Below are positions 29,331 to 40,873 of a stretch of 64,000 bases of DNA, piece after piece. The notes below the pieces were generated by a model. That model was given only the letters and a program-made list of their open reading frames with translations. It did not search any database and had not been told where the DNA came from. Made by a program: the position numbers and the translations under genes. Each line of letters starts with the position of its first letter. Position 1 is the first letter of the stretch. Origin of the DNA: Nocardioidaceae bacterium (GTDB lineage: Bacteria > Actinomycetota > Actinomycetes > Propionibacteriales > Nocardioidaceae); the NCBI GenBank assembly GCA_030447805.1, contig JAUJOE010000002.1:310001-374000 (forward strand). Direction: 5' to 3'.

Positions 29331-29357
29331 GTAAACGGCCTCTCACCGGCCCTTTGT

Positions 29358-29434
29358 TGGTGCGCCCGGCAGGACTCGAACCTGCGACCGGTGGATTAGA
29401 AGTCCACTGCTCTATCCAGCTGAGCTACGAGCGC
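29358..29434 (-). tRNA. tRNA-Arg (TCT), CCA encoded
   Basis: GCGCTCGTAGCTCAGCTGGATAGAGCAGTGGACTTCTAATCCACCGGTCGCAGGTTCGAGTCCTGCCGGGCGCACCA. Confidence 0.95.
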
Positions 29435-29529
29435 CAAGACGCTAAGCGTCCCGCCGAGTCTACTGAGACGGCGACCTCTGCCGTTCCGCCAAGCGGCGCC
29501 AGCACGCGGCCCCCAGGTAGCCTGGCACG

Positions 29530-30756
29530 GTGACAGCCGCGGTGCCGGAGTCCCGGCCGTCGGTCGAGGGCACCCGAGCGGTGCAGACCACCCGAACCAG
29601 CACCGCCCTGCGGATCGCAGGGGTCTTCGTCGTCGCCGCGCTTGCTGCATTGGCGATCTGGGCGATTCACTCCGACCTGCATGGCGTGATCGGACGGCGG
29701 GCGTTCCTGTGGGCGCTGCTGTTCGCCTTCGCGCCCGTCATTCCCCTTGGCGCAGCGTTCCTGTGGCTCGACCGGATGCGCCCGGAACCCACCAAGTTCT
29801 TGGTCCTCGCGCTTCTTTGGGGAGCGCTCGGGGCGACGTACGTTTCCCTCAAGCTCAACGCATGGCTCGCCGCCCAGGTCGGCGACATGCACGTCGCCAG
29901 CGCCCGCAGCGCCGTCTTCATCGCGCCCTGGGTTGAGGAGCCCGCCAAGGCGGCGGTGATCTTCGCGATCGTGCTGTGGCGGCGGCACGACTTCAACGCG
30001 GTCGTAGCCGGTGTCGTCTACGGCGGACTCATCGGCATCGGGTTCGCGTTCACCGAGAACATCGTCTACTACGGCCAGCTCTTCCAGCAGGTGTACGCCG
30101 CCGGTGACAGCGACGCCGCGCTGGACGCCGTACGAAGCCTGTTCTTCTGGCGCGGGGTGGCCGCACCGTTCGTGCACCCGATGTTCACGATGATGACCGG
30201 GGCGGGGATCGGGTTCGCGGTCCGCCACCGCCACCTCGGGGTCCGGATCCTCGCGCCGGTCGCCGGTTTCTGTGCAGCTGCGCTGCTGCACATGGGCTAC
30301 AACACGATCGCCTCGTTCGCCGTCAGGGACGAGCTGGTCGCTGTGTACGTCGCCATCTTGCTGCCCACGCTGCTGGCACTGCTCGCCGTGCTTCTCCTCG
30401 TACGGCGACACGAGCGCGCGCTGGTCGCGGCGCGGCTGACGGACTACACGGCCTACGGGTGGCTGAAACCGACCCAGATCCCCTACATCGCCACCACCAG
30501 CGGTCGCCGCGCCGCCCGCCGGCACGCCAAGCAGTTCGGCCGCGCGCAGCGCGACCGGGTGCGGCAGTTCCAGCGCGACGGGACCGAGCTGGGTCTGGTC
30601 CGCGACCGCATCGTCAGAGGTGTGGCGGGCCGCGCCGAGCTGCCGCGGGAGGCCGAGCTGATCGCCGCCGTACGCGAGCACCGTCGCCACGTCCTGCTGC
30701 CCGACGGCTCGAGCAGCGCCCGCGACGAGCTGTCAACAGCCGGCTCCAGCTGGTGA
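29530..30756 (+). CDS. PrsW-family intramembrane metalloprotease
   Basis: APWVEEPAKAAVIF, GIGFAFTENIVYY, FVHPMFTMMTGAGIG motifs. Confidence 0.9.
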   Translation: MTAAVPESRPSVEGTRAVQTTRTSTALRIAGVFVVAALAALAIWAIHSDLHGVIGRRAFLWALLFAFAPVIPLGAAFLWLDRMRPEPTKFLVLALLWGALGATYVSLKLNAWLAAQVGDMHVASARSAVFIAPWVEEPAKAAVIFAIVLWRRHDFNAVVAGVVYGGLIGIGFAFTENIVYYGQLFQQVYAAGDSDAALDAVRSLFFWRGVAAPFVHPMFTMMTGAGIGFAVRHRHLGVRILAPVAGFCAAALLHMGYNTIASFAVRDELVAVYVAILLPTLLALLAVLLLVRRHERALVAARLTDYTAYGWLKPTQIPYIATTSGRRAARRHAKQFGRAQRDRVRQFQRDGTELGLVRDRIVRGVAGRAELPREAELIAAVREHRRHVLLPDGSSSARDELSTAGSSW

Positions 30757-30812
30757 CGCCCTAAACTGCCACTGAGCAGTAACAGGACGCAACCAGTGGG
30801 AGGGCAGGGCAC

Positions 30813-32531
30813 GTGAACGACGTCGCTCCGCCCACCGAGCTCATCGGCCTGCTGGTGCGGCTGCGGGAAGGCCTCGTGCAGAACCCGTTGCCGTTCGAGT
30901 CCGCCGACGCCCCGGTCGCCCGCACCGAGCGCAGCAACCTGATCAAGCAGCTCGACGACTACATCGTGCCGCGGCTGGTGCAGATCGAGGCGCCGCTTCT
31001 CGCTGTCGTCGGCGGGTCGACGGGCGCGGGCAAGTCGACGCTGGTCAACTCGCTGATCGGCACCCCGGTCAGCGCAACCGGCGTGCTGCGCCCGACCACC
31101 CGTTCGCCGGTCCTGGTGCACAACCCGGCCGACGCCCAGTGGTTCGGCGCCGACCGGCTGCTGCCCGACCTGGAGCGCACCGACCGGGCCACCGGCGACC
31201 AGGGCGCGCTGCAACTGGTCCCGACCGAGCGGCTGCCGGCCGGCCTGGCAGTGCTCGACGCGCCTGATGTCGACTCCGTCGAGGAGCGCAACCGCGTGCT
31301 GGCCGCCCAGCTGTTGGCGGCCGGTGACCTGTGGCTGTTCGTGACGTCGGCCGCCCGCTACGCCGACCAGGTGCCCTGGAACCTCCTGAAGGCGGCGGCG
31401 GAGCGCAGTACAGCGGTTGCTGTCGTGCTCGACCGCACCACCCCCACGGCTGTCCGCGAGGTCAGCAGCCACCTGGCCCGCATGCTGACGGAGCGCGGGC
31501 TCGGCGACGCGCGGCTCTTCACGGTGCCGGAGTCACCGGTGACCGAGGACGGCCTGCTGCCCGCCGAGACGGTTGCGCCGATCCGGCGGTGGCTGGACTC
31601 GTTGGCGGCCGACTCCGCCGCGCGCACCGCGGTCGTTCGGCAGACGCTCAACGGCGCGATCGCCTCCCTCGGAAACCGCACTCGGGTGGTCTGCTCGGCG
31701 CTGGACACCCAGGAGCAGATCGCCAAGCAGCTGCGCGCCGACGTGACCAAGGCGTACGCCGACAGCCTCGCCGCGGTCGACGAGGCGACCCAGGACGGCT
31801 CGATGCTGCGCGGTGAGGTGCTGGCCCGCTGGCAGGAGTTCGTCGGCACCGGCGAGCTGCTCCGCAGCCTCGAGGACCGGGTGGGCCGGCTGCGGGATCG
31901 GATCTGGAACGCCGCCCGTGGGCGCCCCCAACCGGTCCAGCAGCTCACCGTCGCCGTCGAGTCCGGCCTGGAGACGCTCATCATCGAGCATGCGGAATCA
32001 GCGGCCGAGCGGGCGGCCCTCGCCTGGCGGTCCCTCCCGTCCGGGGCCGCCCTGCTCGAGGAGGCGCCGGGCGACATCGGCCGGGCATCGCGCGACCTGC
32101 GGCCGCTGGTCGAGCGCAGCGTGCGGGACTGGCAGGGCGGGGTGCTCGACCTGGTGCGCGAAGAGGGTAGCGACAGGCGGGCCACGGCCCGGGTGCTGTC
32201 CTACGGCGTCAACGGGCTCGGCGTCGCTTTGATGATGGTGATCTTCGCTCACACGGCCGGGGTGAGCGGTGCAGAGGTTGGCGTGGCCGGCGGCACCGCC
32301 GTGGTGGGTCAGAAGATCCTTGAGGCGGTCTTCGGTGACCAGGCCGTACGCCGGCTGGCTGAGCTTGCGCACAAGGACCTGCATGCACGGGTCGCAGACC
32401 TGTTGGGACGCGAGCAGCAGCGGTTCCTCGACGTACTCGATGCCCATGCCGTGGCGCCTGGCGCCGGCTACCAGCTGCTCGACCTGTCCCGGCAGATCGA
32501 GGCCGACAGCTGGCTCGGGGACCGCCGGTGA
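30813..32531 (+). CDS. Dynamin-like/large GTPase, first of a tandem pair
   Basis: G1 GGSTGAGKSTLVNSL; LDAPDVDS at G3 position; C-terminal TM segment. Confidence 0.85.
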   Translation: MNDVAPPTELIGLLVRLREGLVQNPLPFESADAPVARTERSNLIKQLDDYIVPRLVQIEAPLLAVVGGSTGAGKSTLVNSLIGTPVSATGVLRPTTRSPVLVHNPADAQWFGADRLLPDLERTDRATGDQGALQLVPTERLPAGLAVLDAPDVDSVEERNRVLAAQLLAAGDLWLFVTSAARYADQVPWNLLKAAAERSTAVAVVLDRTTPTAVREVSSHLARMLTERGLGDARLFTVPESPVTEDGLLPAETVAPIRRWLDSLAADSAARTAVVRQTLNGAIASLGNRTRVVCSALDTQEQIAKQLRADVTKAYADSLAAVDEATQDGSMLRGEVLARWQEFVGTGELLRSLEDRVGRLRDRIWNAARGRPQPVQQLTVAVESGLETLIIEHAESAAERAALAWRSLPSGAALLEEAPGDIGRASRDLRPLVERSVRDWQGGVLDLVREEGSDRRATARVLSYGVNGLGVALMMVIFAHTAGVSGAEVGVAGGTAVVGQKILEAVFGDQAVRRLAELAHKDLHARVADLLGREQQRFLDVLDAHAVAPGAGYQLLDLSRQIEADSWLGDRR

Positions 32532-34209
32532 GCGCAGTCGTCGACACGCTGCGCAAGGTGGCCGGACGACAGCCCGACGTGGTCGACCGGTTGGTCGGTC
32601 TGGAGTCGGCCGTCCAGGCCGCCGACGGGCGGCTCGAGCCGGGGCTGGTGGCCGACGCCCGCGGCGTTGTCGACCGCGCTGGTGCCCGGCTGAAGCTGTC
32701 CGGCGAGCACACCGTAGTCGCGCTGGCGGGAGGGACCGGGTCGGGCAAGTCCTCGCTCTTCAACGCGCTGAGCGGCCTGGACCTGGCTGCGGTCGGCGTG
32801 CGGCGGCCCACCACCTCCTGGGCGCTCGCCTGCTCGTGGGGTCCCGACGGCGCTGGTGAGCTGCTCGACTGGCTCGGCATTCCGCCGCGGCACCAGATCA
32901 GCCGGATGGGTGCGCTCGATGAGTCAACGACCGACCGCGACCTGCGCGGCCTGGTGCTCCTCGACCTACCCGACCACGACTCCACGGAGGTGGCGCACCA
33001 CGTGGAGGTCGACCGGCTGGTCCAGGTCGCCGACGTCTTGGTATGGGTGCTCGACCCACAGAAGTACGCCGACGCGGCCGTGCACGACAGGTTCCTGCGG
33101 CCGCTGAGCTCGCACTCGGAGGTGATGCTCGTTGTGCTCAACCACGTCGACGAACTGGCTCCGGATCGGGTGGACGCCTGCCTGACCGACGTACGCCGGC
33201 TGCTCAAGCTCGACGGCCTTGCCGATGTTCCGCTCATCGCCACCTCAGCGGCTCGCGGTGACGGGCTGCCGGAGCTGCGCCAAGCGCTGGTCGACCGGGT
33301 GGCGCAGAAGAGATACGCACGCGAACGACTCGCCGCCGACATCCGGGCGAGCGCCGAGCGGCTAGCCGCGCACACCGGTGCCGCCAATCCGGGTGACATC
33401 CAGGCGACGGCGCGGGGTGACCTGCTTGACGCGTGCGCCGACGCCGCCGGGGTCCCCGTCGTGGTGAAGGCGATCGAGTCCACGACCATGCTGAGGGCCA
33501 AGCAGGCCACCGGCTGGCCGGTGACCAAGTGGTTGTCGCGGTTCAAGCCCGACCCGCTGCGCCGGCTCCACCTCGACTCGTCGACCGGGCGGGAGCGGTC
33601 CCTCGCCACGACAGACGCGGCTGCCCTCCGCGTTTCGCGTACGTCGATCCCGCCGGCCTCGTCGGTGCAGCGCGCTCGGGTCGACGGCGCCGTCCGCTCG
33701 GTCGCCGACGACGTGACAGTCGGGATGCCCCAACCGTGGGCCGCGTCGGTGCGCCGCGCGTCAGTGTCGCGCCTCGACGACTTCACCGACGCGCTTGACA
33801 CCGCAGTCGGCGGCACCGACTTGGGAGTGTCGAAGGACCCGGCCTGGTGGAGCGCCGTACGGGTGCTGCAGTGGATCTTGTTCTTCGCCGCCCTCGCTGG
33901 CGCGTTGTGGCTGGCGGCGCTCGCCTTCTTCGCCTACCTGCGGCTTCCCGAGCCGGGCAGTCTCGACTGGAACGGCTTTCCGGTCCCGACCCTGCTCCTG
34001 CTCGGTGGCGTTATAGCGGGCTTGCTGGTGGCGGCGGCCAGCCGCTTCGCCGCGCGGATCTCCGCCAGACGCCGCGCGCACCGTGCCAGCGTGCGCCTGC
34101 GCGCCGCCATCGAGGGGTCACCGACGCCTACGTCGTCGCGCCGATGCAGCGGGAGATCGACGCCTACCTGCAGTGTCGCGACGGGCTCGCGGTCGCACTC
34201 AGGCGTTAG
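32528..34209 (+). CDS. Dynamin-like/YfjP-family GTPase, second of the pair; frameshift near 34115-34125
   Basis: G1 GGTGSGKSSLFNAL, LDLPDHDS, LNHVDEL; two C-terminal TM helices; ends VTDAYVVAPMQREIDAYLQCRDGLAVALRR in another frame. Confidence 0.85.
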
Positions 34210-34233
34210 GGCTGGGGTCTTCCTCGGCTGCGA

Positions 34234-34920
34234 TTACGGCAGGCGATTCCCGTGCGACCGGGTGTGCGAGCGCAACGGCGGTGGCTGAGAGCCCCCAGCG
34301 AGGTCGTCGAGAAGACGGTGTTCGACACGCAGCCAGTGCCTGACCTGTTCGGCCGCGAGGCCGGCGAGGAGAAGGTCCGCGCGAAGTTCCGCATCGGGGG
34401 CTGCGGCCTCGCGCAGGAGGTAGCGGCAGTGCTGGCGCCAGAAGGCGTGGGCGCCGGTGCGCATCCGCGCGCCTGGGGTGGATGTCTCGGATAGCAACAC
34501 CAGGTCCAGTTGGCGCTCGAGAAACGCCAGATAGCTCACGACGAAGGCTGCGAGCCGCTCAGCCGGGCGCGCGCCGGGACCCAACGGTGGGGGACCGGTC
34601 AGGATACGTCCCTGCAACTCACGCTCGCGTTCGCCGAGCAGGGCAACCGCCAAGCCACCCTTGTCGACGAACCGCCGGTACAGCGTCCCCTTTCCGACAC
34701 CGGCCGCCGCAGCTACGTCGTCCATCGTGACGCCAGAGACGCCGCGCTCGGCGAACAGCCGCTCCGCCGCGGCCAACACCCGCACCCGGTTGCGGGCCGC
34801 ATCTGCCCGCTCGCGCACCACTCCCACGTCCAGGACCGGCAGCTCCGTGCGGCATCCCGAAACATGCCCCGCCCCGGTCGTTGACGAAGCGGACTCCAGT
34901 CCGGTACTGTCTTGAGTCAT
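34234..34920 (-). CDS. TetR-family regulator
   Basis: RVLAAAERLFAERGVSGVTMDDVAAAAGVGKGTLYRRFVDKGGL. Confidence 0.9.
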   Translation of the reverse strand: MTQDSTGLESASSTTGAGHVSGCRTELPVLDVGVVRERADAARNRVRVLAAAERLFAERGVSGVTMDDVAAAAGVGKGTLYRRFVDKGGLAVALLGERERELQGRILTGPPPLGPGARPAERLAAFVVSYLAFLERQLDLVLLSETSTPGARMRTGAHAFWRQHCRYLLREAAAPDAELRADLLLAGLAAEQVRHWLRVEHRLLDDLAGGSQPPPLRSHTRSHGNRLP

Positions 34921-34936
34921 AACCGGACTCTAGTCC
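34891..34936. promoter_or_regulatory. Two copies of palindrome GGACTCYAGTCC: candidate TetR operators
   Basis: GGACTCCAGTCC at 34891-34902 and GGACTCTAGTCC at 34925-34936, flanking the annotated tetR start. Confidence 0.6.
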
Positions 34937-34994
34937 CAAACACCGGATCCGGCGACTGGCCGGACGGTCCGCACTACTCAATAGGAGGCACAAC

Positions 34995-35336
34995 ATGACG
35001 CAACCCGTCACCCGCGACGAAGTCAAGGCCGGGCTCGACGCCGGCGCCCTGACCCTCGTAGACGCCCTGCCCGAGTCTTACTACAGCCAGCAGCACCTGC
35101 CCGGTGCCCTCAACCTCGTCGCCGACGACGTGGAGACCCGCGCCGCCGAGTTGCTGCCCGACAAGGACGCCGCCATCGTTACCTACTGCTCCAACTCCGC
35201 CTGCCCGAACAGCGGCCAGGTCGCAACCAAGCTCGAGCGCCTCGGCTACACCAACGTCCGCAAGTACGCCGATGGCATTCAAGACTGGGTCGAAGCCGGA
35301 CTCCCCACCGAGAGTGCAGCGCCCGCCACCCGCTGA
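34995..35336 (+). CDS. Rhodanese-like domain protein
   Basis: VDALPESYYSQQHLPGALNLVADDVE ... IVTYCSNSACPNSGQVATKLERLGYTNVRKYADGIQDWVEAGLP. Confidence 0.9.
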   Translation: MTQPVTRDEVKAGLDAGALTLVDALPESYYSQQHLPGALNLVADDVETRAAELLPDKDAAIVTYCSNSACPNSGQVATKLERLGYTNVRKYADGIQDWVEAGLPTESAAPATR

Positions 35337-35448
35337 CGCGAACCGGTGCACTAGCTCCGGTCGCAGCGTAGACGCTGGTCGTCGAGCTGGTTCCGCGCCG
35401 TCAGGTGCAGGCCGAGGGCCTGCACCCGACGGTGTCAAGAGCAGGGGG

Positions 35449-36039
35449 TCACGACACCCGGCGAATGGCCCCGAGAGCCACCCCGACGACGTCCTCGAGC
35501 ATCGCCGGGTCTGCCGCGGCCTTGCCGACGACCCGCATGCCCTGGACGAGCGTGACCAGAAACCGAGCCACCGACCGAGCGTCCTGGCCGGGATCGAGCT
35601 CACCATCGCGCTGCCCGCGCCGCACGGCATCGAGCAAGGCGCTCTCGAATCGTCCGAGTTGGGCGGCCACCGCCGCCGCCGTCTCGGGATCGCCCGGCAC
35701 CCGCTCCATCGCCGCGTTGACGACCAGGCAGCCGCGCCGGTCGGGATGGATCGTCGGCGCTGCGGCGATGCCGGTCAGCAGATCCCGGATCGCGTCGAGC
35801 ACGGATCCGGGTCGCTGCAACAGCTCGTGGCGGGGGCCCGCCTCCACGCGGCAGTAGTGCTCCAGGGCCGCCCGAAAGAGCTCGTCCTTGTCGCCGAAGG
35901 TCGAGTACAGGCTGGAGCGGCTGATACCCAGCTCGTCGACGAGGTCCTGGAGAGAGGTCCCGTCGTACCCGCGACGCCAAAATAAGTCCATCGCCCGCCG
36001 CAGAGCCTGCGCCTCGTCGAAGTGCTTGATGTCGGCCAT
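35449..36039 (-). CDS. TetR-family regulator
   Basis: ALRRAMDLFWRRGYDGTSLQDLVDELGISRSSLYSTFGDKDELFRAALEHYC. Confidence 0.92.
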   Translation of the reverse strand: MADIKHFDEAQALRRAMDLFWRRGYDGTSLQDLVDELGISRSSLYSTFGDKDELFRAALEHYCRVEAGPRHELLQRPGSVLDAIRDLLTGIAAAPTIHPDRRGCLVVNAAMERVPGDPETAAAVAAQLGRFESALLDAVRRGQRDGELDPGQDARSVARFLVTLVQGMRVVGKAAADPAMLEDVVGVALGAIRRVS

Positions 36040-36065
36040 AGACATGCATGCTAGTATCTTGGACT

Positions 36066-36870
36066 ATGCGTTCCAAGTTCCCTAGGAGTATGTGCATGTT
36101 CCTCCCTGCGATCGCCGTCGTTACAGCCGGCTGTGGAGGCGGCGAACCCCCCGGCATCGTCGTTCCCGGTGACGCGGTCTTCCCCGAGGGCATCGCGGTC
36201 GACAAGGCCACAGGTGACCTCTACGTCGGCAGCACCTCCGACGGGACGATCTTCCGCGCCGCCGCTGGGGCCGCAGAGTTCGAGGAGTTTCTGCCAGCGG
36301 GCGCGGACGGTCGCACCGCGGCCACGGGACTGAAGGTCCACCCTGAGGGCTGGCTTTTCGTCGCCGGCCGGACGACCGGGCTGCTGTTCGTCTACGACCT
36401 CGACACCCGTGAGCTGGTCACCTCGCTCGAAGCCCTGGAGAGGGCGAGACGCTGATCAACGACCTGACCTTCACCACCGACGCCGCCTATGTGACCGACT
36501 CCTACCGCGACGTCGTCTACCGGGTTCCGCTCGACGTCGCCGACCCCGGCAAGATGCTGACGTGGCTCGACCTCGAGGACACGGTGGTCCCGACCGATGA
36601 CGGCTTTGGCCTGAACGGCATCAGCGCCAGCGACGACGGCCGCTACCTCATCAGCGTCCACACCGACACCGGGAGCTCTTCCGCATCGACATCCGGTCCC
36701 GTGAGGTCCGCCCGGTGGACCTTGGCGACGAGACACTGCCCACCGGCGACGGTCTCCTGCTCGACGGCACAACGCTCTTCGTCGTCCAGGAGGAGCCGGG
36801 ACAGGTCGTTCCCGTCGAGCTGTCCGGCGACCTCCTCGAGGGTGAGCTGCGTTGCCGCGTCCACAGATGA
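36066..36870 (+). CDS. Putative secreted lipoprotein, SMP-30/NHL beta-propeller-like; frameshifted at about 36440 and 36675
   Basis: Lipobox-like VVTAGCGGG; FPEGIAVDKATGDLYVGSTSDGTIFRAAAG...; continues as EGETLINDLTFTTDAAYVTDSYRDVVYRVPLD and ELFRIDIRSREVRPVDLGDETLPTGDGLLLDGTTLFVVQ. Confidence 0.7.
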
Positions 36871-36938
36871 CCGCGCGCCCCTGCGCTCGACGGCTCCAGC
36901 CGACAGGCTGGGAGAAACCGCCGGCAGCAGGAGGACCG

Positions 36939-37499
36939 ATGACCGACACCGTCTTGCACATGGTTGGCCACGTCGGCACCGACATCGACCATCGCAAGGT
37001 GAGCAGCGGCATCGACCTGGCGACGTTCCGGCTCGCCACCACACCTCGGCGGTGGGACCGCAACCAGCGCCAGTACGTCGACGGCATCACCAACTGGATC
37101 TCGGTGCAGTGCTGGCGCGGGCTCGCCGTACATGTGCACGACTCGGTACGGCGAGGCGACCCGGTGGTGGTCATCGGAAAGCTGAAAACGGAGGAGTGGA
37201 CCAAGGACGGCGTGCGAAACTCCCGGTTCATCCTCGAGGCCACAGCGGTCGGCCATGACCTCAACCGCGGCGTCAGCCGGTTCCGGAAGTCACCACGCCA
37301 GGTCGAGGCGCCGGTCGACGACAGCCAGGCGGCGGTGAAGGCGCTGCAAGACATCGAGCGGGTCGAGCCCGTCCCCTACGACGACGTCGGACGAGGCCCT
37401 CTTGCCGGACGCATCCTAAGTGTCCGGACGCATCCTAGCGTGCCGACACAAGCAAGCGTGAGTTGCGTTCGAATCAACGACGGCAGTTGCAACACCTGA
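36939..37499 (+). CDS. ssb: Single-stranded DNA-binding protein, paralogue with atypical C-terminus
   Basis: MTDTVLHMVGHVGTDIDHRKVSSGIDLATFRLATTPRRWD...WISVQCWRGLAVHVHDSVRRGDPVVVIGKLKTEEWTKDGVRNSRFILEATAVGHDL. Confidence 0.85.
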   Translation: MTDTVLHMVGHVGTDIDHRKVSSGIDLATFRLATTPRRWDRNQRQYVDGITNWISVQCWRGLAVHVHDSVRRGDPVVVIGKLKTEEWTKDGVRNSRFILEATAVGHDLNRGVSRFRKSPRQVEAPVDDSQAAVKALQDIERVEPVPYDDVGRGPLAGRILSVRTHPSVPTQASVSCVRINDGSCNT

Positions 37500-37914
37500 G
37501 GAGGTGAAGGCGTACCTGCGGTGATCTTCGATTCGATCGAGGGTGGGATGTTGAGGTCCTCGACCACACGATCTCGGTGCGATTCTCGGATGAGGCCGCT
37601 GAGATCGAGCGCGATCTGGAACGCCGAAAGGTGACGGCGTACATCGTCACCGCGCCCTGCAGCAGGCGGATCGCTTGATCGGTTCCAGCTGTTCCGTTCC
37701 CGACCGACGGCGGCGACGTCTCCTGCGCGATGGCGCAGATCGTTCGAGACGATCTTTCGGCCAATAACGTTGGATGGAGTCCGTGCCCGAATCGCGACGG
37801 TTGTTTCAGAGGCCTGAGGCATTGTCGTACCGGGCAGCCCTGCAGCCCGTGACCGTCGGCTTTCGCGCATGAACCGGCAACGGTGAGAGCGACGGCGTTG
37901 TCGACGATCTCTCG

Positions 37915-38259
37915 GTGATCCACTACTCCGTGCAGCCCCTGCCCGATGGCATTGTGCCGCTACCCCGGCACGCCGACCTGGCGACCTACGCCAACGAGGT
38001 GGCTCAGGAAGTACATGCCTGGGCGATCGAGCACGTGCGCAAGTACCGTCCGCTACCTCCGGTCGACCGCGACCAGGTTCGCCGCGAACTACCGCCCCGG
38101 GACGACTTGTGGCGCATGCTCCGCGAAGAGTTCCGCGGGGTCCGGGACGTTCCAGGCGGTTTCGCCGGGACAAACCGCGACGGCATCGAACTCCGAGTCA
38201 TGCTGACACCGGATCAGTGGAAACTACGTCGTCAGCCGCGAGATCGGCTGCCGCAATGA
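37915..38259 (+). CDS. Uncharacterised protein
   Basis: VIHYSVQPLPDGIVPLPRHADLATYANEVAQEVHAWAIEHVRKYRPLPPVDRDQVRRELPPRDDLW. Confidence 0.45.
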   Translation: MIHYSVQPLPDGIVPLPRHADLATYANEVAQEVHAWAIEHVRKYRPLPPVDRDQVRRELPPRDDLWRMLREEFRGVRDVPGGFAGTNRDGIELRVMLTPDQWKLRRQPRDRLPQ

Positions 38260-38532
38260 CTCCGGGGTGGATGCGGACTCTGCCGGCGATGGGCCAATGG
38301 TTGCCATCAGCGACCTCGACGAGGCCATGGCAACCATGGACCCCGACGAGTCCTTCCTGGTCCTCGATGGGCATGAACTTCAGGGGTCCATCCAGGCTGA
38401 GTCGGTCGTGTCCGGCTCAGCCGGCAGCGGGAACTACAGGAAATCCACCGCCGCGGCGGCGGGCGGTGGTACGTGAAAGACCGCGAGGGCAACCGCCTCG
38501 ATCACTTCCACCCACCTGTAGGCTTCGGCGTC

Positions 38533-40213
<1,681 letters not shown>

Positions 40214-40237
40214 ACAGCCCCCGATGGCGCACGCTCG

Positions 40238-40726
40238 TCAGGCGGACTCGGCGGTGGTGATCAGCGGGTCGTCCCGACCGGTCTGCAGAGCGTTGATGAC
40301 GTTGGAGAACACTCGTCCGATGGCTTGCAGGTCCTCGTCGTTGGCGACCTCGATGAGCGCTCGACGTACGGACTCGACATGCACGGGTGCCGCCTCGACG
40401 AGCTTGGCGTAGCCTGCCTCGGTCATGAACGCGACAACACCCCGACCGTCGTCGGGGCATTGGCGCCGTTCGACATACCCCGCGGCTTCCATCCGAGCGA
40501 TCGTGTGGGTCACCCGACTGCGGGAGTAGTTGACCGAGTCCGCCAGCTCCGCCATCCGCAACGCGCGTCGGTCGGCCTCTGACAACCGCACCAGGATCTC
40601 GTATTCTGGGAGCGAGAGCCGGTGCTTCTCGCGCAGCTGTCGATCGAAATGCTCCATCAGCAGCGTCGTGCCGACGATGTAGGCCCGCCAGGCCCGCTGC
40701 TGATCCGGGGTCAGCCACTGAGTCAT
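40238..40726 (-). CDS. MarR-family regulator
   Basis: LSLPEYEILVRLSEADRRALRMAELADSVNYSRSRVTHTIARMEAAGYVERRQCPDDGRGVVAFMTEAG. Confidence 0.93.
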   Translation of the reverse strand: MTQWLTPDQQRAWRAYIVGTTLLMEHFDRQLREKHRLSLPEYEILVRLSEADRRALRMAELADSVNYSRSRVTHTIARMEAAGYVERRQCPDDGRGVVAFMTEAGYAKLVEAAPVHVESVRRALIEVANDEDLQAIGRVFSNVINALQTGRDDPLITTAESA

Positions 40727-40756
40727 ACCCCCAGGGTAGTGGGGAATAGTTTAACA

Positions 40757-40781
40757 TTCAACCGTATTGGCTACGGTTGAA
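40757..40781. promoter_or_regulatory. Perfect 10-bp inverted repeat TTCAACCGTA-ttggc-TACGGTTGAA upstream of marR (candidate MarR operator)
   Basis: Arms are exact reverse complements; 31 bp from the marR start. Confidence 0.7.
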
Positions 40782-40801
40782 CGTACGTTGACCCCAGCGA
40801 C

Positions 40802-40845
40802 TTGTCAGTCTCTACTGCCGCCATAGGTGCACTACGTTCTGACAA
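40802..40845. repeat. 44-nt palindromic intergenic element, copy 1
   Basis: TTGTCAGtctctactGCCGCCATAGGTGCActacgtTCTGACAA. Confidence 0.8.
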
Positions 40846-40873
40846 CTCTGTACGGCGGCTGGCGCTCGCGGCT

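Noticed and set aside
29425-31472. 421-aa and 329-aa minus-strand ORFs
   Set aside because: Antisense to PrsW and the first GTPase; Asp/Arg/Gly-rich shadow frames.
32209-33816. 535-aa minus-strand ORF rich in Ser/Arg/Thr
   Set aside because: Low-complexity shadow frame opposite the second GTPase.
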